64,000 bases of DNA from Eucalyptus grandis (taxonomy: Eukaryota > Streptophyta > Magnoliopsida > Myrtales > Myrtaceae). Where the stretch lies: assembly GCF_016545825.1 (NCBI RefSeq), contig NC_052619.1, positions 71,992,115 to 72,056,114 of the forward strand. The letters run 5' to 3'. Below are positions 11,652 through 23,150 of this stretch, in pieces (positions within the stretch are counted from its first letter, which is position 1; each line of letters begins with the position of its first letter). The translations under genes and the position numbers were made by a program. The notes beneath the pieces are model-generated. The model was not told where the DNA came from, made no database searches, and saw nothing but the letters and a program-made list of their open reading frames with translations.

Positions 11652-12446
11652 GTTTAGCTTCCTAAACCTCCTTATCATAAGTGCTAGCTCTTCATCGTCC
11701 ATGTCATCTTCTGAATCTGTTTCTTCATAATCATCGTTAGTTTTTAATGCAATTGACTTCTTACCTTTAGGATCTTCTTCCTCATTGATTTGCTCCATTT
11801 CATATGATTGAAGTGTGCCAACTAATTTTTCTACTGAAAGAGGCATGATCCTCTGGGTTTCTCTTATAGAAGTCTTCACGTGATTCTAGTCTTTGGAGAG
11901 TCCATGTAGCAATTTATTGACCTTCATTGGTCTTGAGATTGGCCATCCTTGATATGCTAGACCATTTACAATCTCTGTGAAGCGACTAAACATGTCAGTG
12001 ATGAATTCTCCTGGCTTCATCTTGAAGACTTCATACTATCCGAGTAAGATATTGATTTTTGTTTCTTTAACTCGATCAGTTCTTTCATAGGTGACGTGCA
12101 ACCTATCCCAGACTTCTTTTGCTATTTCACAAGATGAAATTCTATTATACTCAGTAGGAGATAAAGCACAATATAAGGAATATATGGCTTTAGCATCAAG
12201 AGCTTGTCTCTTGGTTATTTCTTCTTGTGCCATTTCGCCAACGTCTACAACTTATTTTCCTTTTTCTGAGACTGATGTAGCTTTGGGAATAATCCATTTT
12301 TCTACTACATCCCATTCCAGGGGATTCTTTGATTTCAAGAATGCTTTCATCTTGTTTTTCCACACACTGTATTCCTTCCCATCAAAGTAAGGAGGTCTGG
12401 TGTTGCTTTGGCCTTCAACCAAACTTGGAGCCAAAATACTAGCCAT
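11652..12446 (-). pseudogene. Copia gag fragment (UBN2-type), minus strand
   Basis: Translation starts at the ATG at 12446 with MASILAPSLVEGQ, then a UBN2-type gag region (YFDGKEYSVWKNKMKAFL, KEVWDRLHVTYERTD). It ends at RRFRKLN where the LTR at 11651 cuts it, before the zinc knuckle. Several in-frame stops are present, for example in VSEKGK*VVDV, LLG*YEVF and KD*NHVK. The protein closely matches the gag at 37870-39384, so both belong to one family. It is non-functional. Confidence 0.8.
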
Positions 12447-12494
12447 AGATCTTTAGCTTAGAAGTAAAAGCACTTCAATAAAATGAGCACATAG

Positions 12495-12508
12495 GCTCTG
12501 ATACTAAT
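12495..12508 (-). other. Primer binding site of the minus-strand Copia fragment
   Basis: On the minus strand TTAGTATCAGAGCC follows the LTR end, a one-base variant of the TGGTATCAGAGC site complementary to the initiator methionine tRNA 3' end. It sets the LTR/interior boundary. Confidence 0.7.
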
Positions 12509-13466
12509 TGTAAAGGGCTAGTATAAATACCTAGAGGGGGTGAATATGTGTTAAAAGAAATTTTTGCGAGACTTAATAAAAGTAAGTTGCATTTAGAAGA
12601 TTTTAGACTAAGGACGTAATTAGCTTTAGAACAATTGTATAAAACAATGAATAAAAGCAAGGAGTTAAGAAACGAAAATTGGAACATAAGGTTTATAGTG
12701 GTTCGACTTAGATCAAGCCTACATTCACTCTCGCGCGCTGACAGCCCACTAGCTGGATTTCACTATGAATCAAAAGAGATTTTGTAGCTCGTGATCTCGA
12801 CTTCCTCACTGAAGAGTTTCTACGATCTCTCACAAAGTCTCACTATGTGTTTCTCTCTTTGTGTATAGCTTTGAGCTCGATGAATGAAAGAGCAAGGAAC
12901 TATAGAGATTTAGACTTTGAAATTCTTCTTTCACGCCCCTTTCGAACAACTGTAGAGTCACCCTTAAATACTCCTTCATGCATTCACAATCGTTGGCACT
13001 TTCCAAAGGAATTCTTCCAATCTACCTGTTGGACATAATCAATTAAGGTGATCTCGAGTCATTGAAGATTGGAAATGAAAACTCGTCAATCATGTTCACC
13101 CATACAATCAGGATCTTTGGTTTCCATAAGTAAAACCTTTCAAGTCGCCTTTCAAAAGATCTTTGTATCGGAGTAAGTTCCAATAAGAATAATCAAACGA
13201 TTAGATGCTATATCCAGCTATAAGGTCTTCCAAAAACCAAACGAATCGAATCCTTGAAGATAATCCGGCATCTGGATAAGTTTTCATTATTCGGTCTGGA
13301 AACTGTTAGTGAAGGCAAACTTTGAAACTTATGTATGGTGGTCTTCAAATTTTGATAGTAGAGTCTGGAGTTCTTTAGACTATACCACTTGAGTCTGGAA
13401 ATCTTCAAACTAGACTTTTGGAAACGTTTTGTCAACTTCAAAATAGTAAAGGAGTTTTCTCCAACA
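12509..13466 (-). mobile_element. 5' LTR of the minus-strand SIRE-like Copia fragment, 958 bp
   Basis: On the minus strand it begins TGTTGGAGAAAACTCC at 13466 and ends CCCTTTACA at 12509, followed by the PBS and gag. It is a diverged sister of the LTR at 39448-40400. The element keeps only this LTR and part of gag. Confidence 0.85.
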
Positions 13467-13829
13467 ACCTGGTCATATGGCTCAGCTACTACTTTACAAG
13501 GAAATGTAGGGCATATGAACGGAGCTGTACGGGATGAACAATCCGGTAATAATGAAAAAAATTGAGATTGGTGAGAGATCTATCATCGTAAAGCAAGAGA
13601 AAGGAAGAGAAGCACACTTGAAAAAGAAAACAAAAGGAGAAGGAAGCTAGGAATACACTAAGCACTTAGCAAAATATGCAATCTTCGACTGCTGATGAAT
13701 CTCAACGACAGGTGAAGGCCCTTTTCGATCCCCTTCAACTTCTTGATATGCTCATCGACTGAGCTTGCTACTCATCGATTTCAAGAGTAGGTTATTATTT
13801 GGTGTCGACAAGCATATAACATTTTCCCC
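13467..13829. other. Unassigned non-coding sequence
   Basis: No coding frame, repeat terminus or RNA gene is recognisable. It separates the Copia LTR from an orphan LRR fragment. Confidence 0.4.
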
Positions 13830-14072
13830 ATCTTTAGGGAGCTTGAGACAAGGGAAACTCTCCGCCCACCGTAAGTCAACCGGGGAGCTTGTAGCTCCGA
13901 CAGACAAACTAACCTATCGAAATATTTGCGGGCAACAATACCATTAGCTCTCCATCGATTTTAAAACGCCGAATAATCAAATTTCAATTAGCTCTGTGCA
14001 AGAAGACACCTTGGCTTTCTCCAGTCTACTCAAACTTGATGTAATGGGTAATATCCCGGGGAGTTCACACCC
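13830..14072 (-). pseudogene. Orphan TNL leucine-rich-repeat fragment
   Basis: The stretch from TCTTTAGGGAGCTTGAGACA to GGGGAGTTCACACC aligns by eye with 15298-15562 in TNL pseudogene 1 (TCTTTAGGGAGCTTGAGACA ... GACGGGTTCACACC). It shares the CCGATTTTAA and TACTCAAACTTGATGTAAT-like blocks, with many substitutions and small indels. No frame stays open. It is probably a duplicated LRR exon piece of the same gene family lying downstream of that gene. Confidence 0.65.
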
Positions 14073-14932
14073 AAACATAAACACCAAATTTCAAATGCGA
14101 AAACCCAAAAATTTAATAAAATTAGAAGTCCTACCCGTGTGTTGGACATGCATGAAGTCGCCTTGCAGGGTTAGCTCGATCCAAGTCGTTCACACCTCTG
14201 CCCTCCATTGATGCTACAGTGTAAATCCTCCATTTCCAGTCGAGTGAGTTAAGCAACCCTAGCTCTGCTGGTGCCGACTAGAAGAACCTAGCTTTCATTT
14301 ATTTATTTTTTTCAATTTCGGCCGTTTGATTTTCATCCAATTGCACATGAGTGGCTCGTGCAATTGGGTCAAATCAGAAAATTTCAGGCGAAAAATGCCC
14401 TGGCCATGTTACGGAAAGTGGTATGTGAGACGAACGTGCTCGCTTGCTGACGAAAATATTAGCTACTGGTGAGATGGGGTGAATTGCTCGCGCACCTCAC
14501 GTACTTCTTTGAGACGAACATCTTTCTGAGAACTTTAAGAGAGCGAACCCACTTGACGAGACTTTTGGAATTTTCCCTTGTGCTTTTGCAACTATTGAAT
14601 ACTTTCTCCTCTTCTTCTCTTTATTTTCCTGATCCTGCGGAAGGAAATAACAAGATGGGCTGCGGTCACTCGGGCCTAAATTTTATTTAGGGATGGCCTT
14701 TTTGTTACAAAAATAGAAAGCAAATAAAGCAGAAAAACAGTGATGATCTATGAACAAACAGTGCGCCTTCTTCACAAAAATAAAGAAGGCGCACCTTTTC
14801 CAATAGAGGATTCTCTGTTTCTACTTCGGAGTTTCTAAGCTTTGTTCCCATTTTAGAGTTGGAAATCATTGTTTCAATTTCAGAGTCCGACACTTGCATT
14901 TCTCTATTCCGACTGTTCTCTCCGTAAGACTC
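14073..14932. other. Unassigned sequence downstream of TNL pseudogene 1
   Basis: It holds short open frames with no recognisable domain. Part of it may be the 3' UTR of the TNL gene that ends at 14933. Nothing else is supported. Confidence 0.35.
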
Positions 14933-17900
14933 TCAAGTGAAGCTAGGACCAGGACCATATTGACAAGTGTCGAACTTGCCACAAGCCCATGTTGCAATCT
15001 GGCACTCATTTGGTATTTCTGAGCTTGATGTATCAATTATCCTTTCAATTGATCTGCACCCACAAACATCCAACCAATGCAAAAACTTCAATTTGTCAAT
15101 GCCCTCAACAAGCTGTTGGGTCTCGCACCCTTCAATTTTTAAACACTTCAAATTCTTCAAATTTGACGAACTGCATAACTTTTTTTTTTTTTAACGAAAT
15201 GCACTCTTCAACAACAAATTTTTTCAATGATTCCAACGTTGAAGTGAATTGAATCTCCTGTAGCTTTGGACACCTCCTCTATTCGAGTTTTTGAAGCATC
15301 TTTAGGGAGCTTGAGACAAGGGACACTCTAATCCAACCATCAGTCAACTCAATAGTTTGTACCTCATTGCACCCTGCCTCCTCCGACAGACATGCCAACC
15401 TGTCTAAACATTCGCATCCATTAATAGATAAGCGGTCCACCGATTTTAAGACACCGAGAAATTGAACTTCAACTCGCTTGTTACAAGAATCCGCATCGGC
15501 TTCTCTCAGTTTTCTCAAACTTGATGTAATTGATATTCTTGTGACGGGTTCACACCTTCTATAGTCAACTTTTCCAACTGAGGAAGCTTGTCAAGTTCTA
15601 CTTGTTTCACTTGAGTGTTAACGAGCTCTAGAACTCTCAAGTTTGACGGAAGTTGTTTCAGCGTTTGCAAGTCTAGTCCATAGAGAGTAAGTTCCTCCAG
15701 TAGAGAAAGGGAATTCCAGGCTATAGACGATGCGTGGAATTTAAAAGGCCCAAGCGCTGCTTTCTTAGTTAGCCTCCCAATTCACAGGAAGTCGCAAGTT
15801 TGAATTACATTTGATTTGTTATAACCATCAAAGGCATCGGATAGGAGCAGTTCAATTAGATTAGTAAGGTTTCAGAAATCAGAAATAGTCTACAACGATT
15901 CAGATACAAGCTGTAGTCAAACTTTTGGGGAGTTTAAGCAACTCTTGGATCTCATGACAACCATATAGGTGCAATGCAAGGAGTTGACTAAGCTTGCTCA
16001 TTGTCCCAGGCAATTTCACCATCTTAGTGTGTGATACATTGAGAGATGATAGGCTTTGTAGTCTACCAATGGAATCCAATAATCTTGTAATGCTCATGTG
16101 TGATACATCCAGCTTTGTCAATGACTCTCATTCCAATACTGAGTCAAGGAGTTTCCTTAAGCCACTACATCCCCTAAACGAGAGGTGCTGAAGATTCTTT
16201 AGTTCACCAATATGTTCAGGCAATTTTCTAAGTGCCTCACAACATTTGACATCCAAGTCAGTCAACCACCTTAGTTTCCCCATAAAGCAATCAATTTCCT
16301 TCAAATATCTACAATGAAAAATAGACAACTTCTCTAAAACTGAGTGTTTGGAAAACGTTGGTGTCCTATGTATAGAATGACATCCTTCAAGAGTAAGAAC
16401 CTTCAATTTCTTTGCCCCCTTCCAAAAGTCAAAAACATTAGGATAGAAAATTAGTGTCTGTACAAGAAACAAATATGGACTTAGGCTCCCAACTTGGATC
16501 ATCTGTCCTTTGATCCTCCCACTAAATGAGAAAATTTGTAAATTTATCAAATTTTGGCCTTCATTGAATGAGAAAATTTGACTAAGGGGGATTCTAACAT
16601 ACCTTGAATAAGCTCTTGACCGCATCTTCTGTCCACTTATCGCCACAAATGTACATCACAGCTACATTTTCTAGATGCAAATTAGTTGCTATAAATTGTG
16701 CAGCATGGTTTAAACTATAGTAACGCAAACTGATCCATTTCAACTCGGAAAGACAGCCCGTGAATTCGCCTTGGCAGGTTATGTTATTCGACCACAGGAG
16801 CCGAAGATGTGGGAATCTAATTCGAGTGCTTGAACGCTTTTGTTGATCTACCAATGACATTGAAGAGTGTTAGCAGGAATTTGTCAGTATCCTAAAAATT
16901 TATTTCGTCTAAGAGAAAAAAAAATGGAACAGAAGAATAGCTCCTATTCAGAAACGCCAATCCTCAATTAAGAATGGGGTAAGCAATTTTCAATTCAAAG
17001 TTGGCTTTACTTTACCTCTGTTGATTTTAATATGCGAATGACATCATTTTTAGCTTGCAACCATATACTCTCTTGATTAGTGATTGCCCTTCCAAGATCT
17101 CTAAATTGGTCATACATTCAAAGTCTATTATTATCTAAAACCTTTATCATGCACCTATTAATAAGAACATCAATAGCATACTCTAGGCTAAATCCACAAT
17201 CTTTCCACATATAGATTGGACCAGTCTTATCCAAACGATGAAAAAGCATGCAACATCAAGAAATATCTGTTGTTGACCTGCTTTCAAGGTATCATAGGTA
17301 ATCCTTAGCTTTCCCAAGACACCATCATGAGGTATTTTCCTTAGCTCCTCTAGCACCTCTTTTCATATATATATATATATATATTTCTCTTCTCGACCAA
17401 AAAGCAATGAGCCTATTGCTTGAAGTGCTAAAGGTAGTCCACTCGCAATAGAGACAATGTCTTCTGAAAGAGTACAGTAATCGGCTGGAGGAGAGTTGTC
17501 ATTGAAGACATGCTTACTGAAAAGTCGTAGTGCATCTTTGCCACTCAATCTCTCCATTTCATAAGGCACAATTTCGTACTTAAATCCCTTTACTTTCATA
17601 ACCCTTTTGTCCTTAGTGGTAACAAGTATCCTAGCACAAGAAGACAAGGAATTAATTTCAATTAGTTCTTTGACTTGGTTGCCCTCATTGACATCATCCA
17701 AAACAATTAGTACCCTCTTGTTGCAAATTGTTTCTCCAATTGTATTGATTCCATGATCACTGTTACCAATGTTGCGAACCCCTCTAGAATTAGAGATACC
17801 TGAGAAGAGTTGTTCTTGCAACTTGACAAAGCTCTAGGTTTTCGATTTTTTGCTTACATCATCACGAAAGTTGCAGTTTTTCCATAATGAGGACAAGGTT

Positions 17901-18180
17901 GAAAATAATCTTGGCGAGTGTTGTCTTAGCAATGCCGTCCATCGCATAAATTCCAACAAGCCACACACCTTCAGAGTCAATGAGTAATAAATTGTTTATA
18001 GCTGCTATTCAATCCTCCATTCCAACTAAATTTTCGGCCTTTTTTTCCTTTGTCTTGTCTGGAGCTTATTCACAGCCTCCTCAACAACTGACTCGTAGAT
18101 CCCAATCACCGCCACAAAGTAGAAACCCTTCAATTGAGAAAAGGTAACAAATTCATCTTTTTGCATGTTGATGGACCATC
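14933..18180 (-). pseudogene. TNL resistance gene pseudogene 1 (NB-ARC and LRR, TIR missing)
   Basis: TNL proteins are cytoplasmic or nuclear immune receptors; the NB-ARC binds nucleotide and the LRR senses pathogen effectors. Reading right to left: a TIR-NB linker (about 18170-18050, TRQRK); a P-loop decayed to AMDGIAKTT (about 17965-17920, normally GMGGIGKTT); kinase-2 (KRVLIVLDDV) near 17700; RNBS-B (ARILVTTKDKRVM); and GLPLAL near 17430. A (TA)n run follows, then ARC2 with MHD changed to MYD. LRR exons lie at 16860-16594 and about 16646-14933, with LRR phrases such as LTDLDVKCCEALRKLPEHIG. Stops and frameshifts occur throughout, including a stop at 16128 within the LRR. No TIR exon is seen before the LTR at 18420. 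It is related to TNL pseudogene 2, which has the same strand and exon order. Confidence 0.85.
17365..17384. repeat. (TA)n microsatellite inside the TNL NB-ARC region
   Basis: Twenty bases of alternating AT interrupt the frame just after the GLPLALQAIGSLLF motif. They add an IYIYI tail to the open frame and break continuity with the ARC2 segment. Confidence 0.85.
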
Positions 18181-18419
18181 TACAAAGTAATCGGGTGGGA
18201 ACGCGAGGTCATAACTTTTTTGGAGGGAACCAACTTATTATGTAATCGCCAGCTAATTTCAATTAGATTATTTTTAATAAAGTTTATCTAAACACCGTTC
18301 GGTGAATTGTTGCCATGTAATAGACTTTGATCTTATGAATGAATAACATAATCAGAATATATTATTGTTATATTACAAGTTCGGCAATAAGGAGTATGTA
18401 AATAAGTGCTTCTTGTTGC

Positions 18420-19537
18420 AACCTTACCTCGGGTGCACCACCTATGGGTTTAGCTAGTGGATCATTAAGCCTAAACTTAGCTCAGCTCTCTCAAGCCTAT
18501 ACCAATTCGTGACTTAGATTCAAATTATTTAACTTGTGAATAACTTTTAGTTAGAAGTCGTCACTAATTGATTTATGGTGGGTCGATTAGATACCCATAT
18601 AAAGTAATGGGAGATTTACTTTACTCTTGCATACTGGATATTGTGAGTTCAGGAACTTGATTACGCTAGATTTCTCTAATGCTCTTTCAGTACATTTTCT
18701 CTTTTATTTCGAAAATATGTTTTGTAGGTAGTTTGAATTAATTTTAATTTATTTCCTAACATATAAAGTGACCATACGGGTGTGCAAATCACCAATTTAA
18801 CACCTAATAAAGCAATAAATAAATTACAGGACTTAGCTCATGGCAACGAAAGCATCTGCAACATTAACTCATAATTTACGTCAGCGGCCCTAAATATAAT
18901 TTCTAATTAACACACAGCCACTCAATCTCTTTTAGGACTTTCTCTTGTTTAAATGAAAGCTAAGCTATATGTTATGCAATTTAATTAAATGACCTAATTC
19001 TAATGATTAGCAATTTCTAATTAAATGGACCTAGTAGCAATTACTAAATGATATGCATTTTATGCACCTAACTCTATATGACATGCACATGATATTTTTT
19101 TTTAATATTAAAGTTCAAAATTAAAAACTACTAAAAATAAAAATCTATCTAAAGTGAGATATAATCTATTTTAAGTTAGGAAATAGACTAACCTAAATCC
19201 TATCTTAACTTAGAAACTAATCTCAACATGCAATTTAATTCAAATATATTATCTAACCTATATATCTTGCAACTCTCTCTAGGAAATCAATTGTAATCTA
19301 TATGAAGTGCAAATGCAATCTTTTTTTTTGTATTTTTAAGATAAATAAAGCAATCGAAATATTCAAACTATTCAATCCATGAAGGTATAATCCAATCGAT
19401 TCAAAATATGGAAAAAAATTCTAATCATTTGAAATTTCTTGAATAAAATTAATAAATTAATCTTAAGTTTTGAAGATCAAACTATCAATTGTATAGATTC
19501 CCACGAAATCAATGATTCCATCTAATGCCTTATAGAT
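18420..19537 (-). mobile_element. Minus-strand LTR related to 3974-6966, left part
   Basis: The reverse complement matches the end of the LTR at 3974-6966: the TTGAACCTAAGTC..., GACCCACC... and CTAGATTTCTCTAAT-like blocks recur in order, and further right the TTTTAGTGA/TAGGTGCAT blocks. It is interrupted at 19538 by a solo LTR and resumes at 23151. Divergence is considerable. The region 18181-18419 between it and the TNL pseudogene shows nothing clear. Confidence 0.65.
19533..19537. repeat. Target-site duplication TAGAT, left copy
   Basis: TAGAT immediately precedes the TGTGGCACC terminus at 19538 and is repeated exactly at 23146-23150. A 5 bp duplication is the integrase signature of an LTR element. 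Confidence 0.85.
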
Positions 19538-19951
19538 TGTGGCACCCCGAACCCTTCATAGGTTGCCACAGGCACCAGCGTTACATCTTATTACATCTCT
19601 TATAAGAAGCGTCGCAATTCATAGACATTTTTTTTAAAGCGGTGCCAGTGCAACTCATTAGCGAAAGCAAAATATAACATCGCCATCTCACCCTCCATCA
19701 ACCATGATACAAATACATACCACTAATCATCATGATTAAAAGACAAGCCATGACACTTTATTTACATATTTCCAAGATGGGATTTCTTGGGTCAGTACAT
19801 CAAAAGGAAAAAGCTAGGACTCAACCATGCCCGGCCTAAAACCCCAAAAAGAAACCCTCGACCCGCTACAACTCACATGCTAAATCTCCATCATCAGTGT
19901 CGGCTAACTATCCCTAAAAAGATCCAGCTCCTACTCGTCACGCACGGGCCC

Positions 19952-20473
19952 TCACACCCATCCCGGTGCATCAGGCGGTGGCGGCGGCAACATCCCACGC
20001 ATCACTCCATCGTGACGAATGTGGACGGATATGAACTCCTGGACAACAGGGCCCCCAGCCAGGCCTACGTCGTACATAACTAAACAACGCACTCGAATAT
20101 ACGTCAATCCAGGAACAGAGGGACAGCCAAACTCCTTGCACTTGACCTCTACATCGGATGGTAGATCATAAAACACACCCCGCGTGACAGCAGGGAGCGG
20201 CATGCTGCTAATTTGAAATGTTGGTCCCCAAAGGGGTGAGTACAACCACTTAGCAGGTAAAAGAATCCAATAACCACTCAATGCATCATACAATAAAATC
20301 ACAACATCGTACATGCCATTCATGCATCCATGCGTACTTACCTTGAAGCCATGCATATACCATGATACATCTTCATCACAATCATAACACATACGTGTCG
20401 TCATGCCATAGGTTATCATCATCATGTCATACACATGTATCATCATACCATAGGTCACCATCATACCATACAT
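19952..20473 (-). CDS. LTR-borne ORF of unknown function
   Basis: I do not recognise this protein. The 173-codon frame starts within ATG-rich low-complexity DNA, so the true start is uncertain; the conserved part begins around LLPAKWLYSPLW (about 20270). Core phrases are FYDLPSDVEV, PGLTYIRVR, QEFISVHIRHD and a C-terminal PPPPPDAPGWV. The equivalent stretch in the sister LTR (31256-31588, plus) codes for nearly the same protein. In a hand alignment of 73 codons, 26 differing codons were synonymous and 18 were not, which suggests past selection on the protein. It lies near the downstream end of the LTR, where coding sequence is not expected. Confidence 0.5.
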   Translation of the reverse strand: MYGMMVTYGMMIHVYDMMMITYGMTTRMCYDCDEDVSWYMHGFKVSTHGCMNGMYDVVILLYDALSGYWILLPAKWLYSPLWGPTFQISSMPLPAVTRGVFYDLPSDVEVKCKEFGCPSVPGLTYIRVRCLVMYDVGLAGGPVVQEFISVHIRHDGVMRGMLPPPPPDAPGWV

Positions 20474-20860
20474 ATGCCATCATCATTATGTCATAGACAT
20501 ATCATCATCATCATATCATATCATATATCACCATCATCATGACATCATCCTATCATACACATGTCATCATCGTCATGGCATCATCATATCATACACATGT
20601 CTCATCATCATGGCATCATCATATCATAAACATGTCATCATGCCATAGATGATCATCATCATATCATGTCATACATGCATATCATCATGCCATAAGTGAT
20701 CATCATCATATCATATCATGTATCATCATCATGCAATAGGTGATCATCATCATATCATGTCATACATGCATATCATCATGCCATAAGTGATCATCATCAT
20801 ATCATATCATGTATCATCATCATGCAATAGGTGATCATCATCATATCATGTCATCAATTT
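20390..20860. repeat. CATCAT-rich tract with longer duplicated units
   Basis: Interspersed CATCATCATATCAT motifs dominate. Inside the tract a unit of about 120 bp is repeated: TCATACATGCATATCATCATG occurs at about 20669 and again near 20760, each followed by a GATCATCATCATATCAT block. The sister LTR has a matching but different ATG/TGCATG-rich tract at 30960-31210. Confidence 0.8.
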
Positions 20861-20899
20861 TCACTTTTATCTTTCAATTCGATCACCACATCTGGCATC

Positions 20900-21200
20900 G
20901 CACAATAAACCCCCGGCACACACCACCGGGCATCCGGCCCCCCACATTCCGAGCATCTCGCATCCCAACTGGCATCACGAGGCATCCCTCGGGCAAAAAC
21001 CTCCGAGGCTTCCGGCATTTACACTCCCTGGCCGGGCATCTCGCACCCCAACTGGCATCACGAGGCATCCCCCTGGGCACAAACCTCCAGGGCTTCCGGC
21101 ACCCCCACTTCCCGGGCATCTCGACACTCCCGAGGACAAATCCGGCCTTGTATCTCAATACAATCCGGCTTCCGGCACCCCCCATCCCGAGCATCCTGAT
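20900..21200. repeat. GC-rich minisatellite in the solo LTR
   Basis: Imperfect units of about 40-90 bp repeat the phrases GGGCATCTCGCA, CCAACTGGCATCACGAGGC and CTTCCGGCA. The reverse-complement form appears in the sister LTR at 30650-30890 (GATGCCCGGAGGTGTGTG). Confidence 0.75.
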
Positions 21201-23145
21201 AGTCCCAGGGCATTATCATCCGCCACAACAATCTCCTCATTTGTCATTATCCATGTTCACCAATTTCGGTCTCAATTTAGCATGACATATGATGTAATGG
21301 CAAATAAAATCACTTTCATCCTTCAATCTATACATGCATTATCAGTCATCATCATGCATGCATCAAGACACAATCACTCACAACAATACAATTCATGGAG
21401 TCCATATAATTTGGAATAGTCCATATTTCATGCCTTTTACAAAATTCCAGCATGTACCATTTTTAGAAAATATTTAAATTAAATATCCATATGCTTCTCA
21501 AAAATCATGAAATTAAAGCATGTGATAACCAAGACAATAAGATAGCAATTTCATGCAAAGCACATGCCCAATAGAGTTCCACACAAGAGGGTACAATTCA
21601 CACAAAACAGCATGCAGTTTCGGATAGAAAACAGAATGCACAGTTTCCAAAATAATTTGATTAAAATATCCAAACGACCTCCGAAAATTATGAAATTTTA
21701 CCAGGTTATAGCCAAGACACTAAGTTATATTTTTCATGAAGAATTATAACCCAAATTATTTTTATATTATTTTCTACAGTCGCACGAAGCTTCTGGATCT
21801 AATACCGAAACGTCCAGTGCATGGTTCTCCGAAATACTGAGTTTTTACCCACTTATACTTATTATTTTCCTCTGTAATTTGGATATGTTTTACTTCAAGA
21901 TGTACCCTACAAATTTTATGAAGATATATAAGTCAAATTTCCAAAGGACAGTCTCCATATGGGTCCATGAAGTCTCGGGTAACCTGTACCACGTCTCCAG
22001 ATCTACGGTTTTCAAAAGTAAGTCGATTTACTAGGTTATACTTGTTCATGTTACTTCAAATTTGAGTATGTTGTAGTTTAAAATGTCTCCTACAACGTTC
22101 AATAAGAAATCGAAGAGAGATTCTTAGTGAAAATCAATATGCAACCACAAATCCACCAAAAGGTCAGTGAAATCGTTCCAGATCTGATGTCTCCGTAGGA
22201 TGAGATTTTTAGCCCTCAAATCTCCATAATTTTGTACCAAATTTTATTATTTTGTAGTTTAATATGTTAGCTACAACTTTCATGAAGAGATAAAAGTCAA
22301 AATCGAACTAAAAACATGCATTCAAGCTCTCACAATGTTCTGACTCAAACTGTTCATGCGAAAACAGCATGCAACCCAACACGAAACACATTAGCTTCAC
22401 TCCCATGCCTCCAAATGTTATAGATTCCGACCATACATGCAAAACATTGGTGCAAGAGTAGAAAGTGGATTCCCAACTTGCCTCTAGACCACACAAACGG
22501 CGGCACACAGCGGCGAACACGGCGGCACACGGCGGCGAACGGGCGGCGACTCCTTCCTCTCGGCTTCTCCTCCCTCTCGGCCTCACTCTCCCTCTCTCTC
22601 ACACAATCTCTCTCTCTCTTTGGGTGGTATCTCAACCGGCCACCTCTCTCTCTCCTCTTTCCTTTTATTCCCCCATTTCCTAATCATTTGCAATGATTAG
22701 TTTGCCTTTCAATTGGCCAATGCATGAGCTCCTCCTTGCCACTTGGCAAAGCTCATGCATGGGCTTGGGCCTCCTCTTGTTGGGCCTCCTTTTGGGCCGG
22801 TGACAGCCCCCTTTCGCGAGCCTAATTGGGCCGACCAGCTTGGCCCATTAAAGCTTAGGCCAATGGGCCTAAGGCCCAACCTAATTAAACCCACAATTTC
22901 ACTCTCAATTATTTATCTTTAATTATTTCTTTTATAGAGTTTAAATTTTAAAATTCACATGGCCAAAGAATAAATCATCCTCATAAATTTATCCTTTAAC
23001 ACTAATTTAAAAACTTATGATCACAAGCGCAATAACACATAGCCTTAAGAAAACTAATGGCTAAAACATAAACCATAGGTAATTTCATTACCTAATTATA
23101 GGCTTTAATTCCTCTAGAGGGTGACTTGAATTTTGGGATGCCACA

Positions 23146-23150
23146 TAGAT
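23146..23150. repeat. Target-site duplication TAGAT, right copy
   Basis: It is identical to 19533-19537 and directly follows the solo LTR terminus. Confidence 0.85.

Larger units (their letters stand above)
19538..23145 (-). mobile_element. Solo LTR of 3608 bp (gypsy-type), minus strand
   Basis: Termini are TGTGGCACCCC on the left and GGGATGCCACA on the right, an inverted pair, flanked by perfect TAGAT duplications. No internal gag-pol is present, so this is an unusually long solo LTR left by LTR-LTR recombination. On the minus strand it holds a candidate TATA region near 22670, a CT/GA-rich leader and GC-rich block (22460-22660), a GC-rich minisatellite (20900-21200), a CAT-rich tract (20390-20860) and an ORF (19952-20473). 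A second copy of the family is at 28109-32022. Confidence 0.8.

Noticed and set aside
13996..14211. 71-codon plus-strand ORF
   Set aside because: It overlaps the minus-strand LRR fragment and has no domain.
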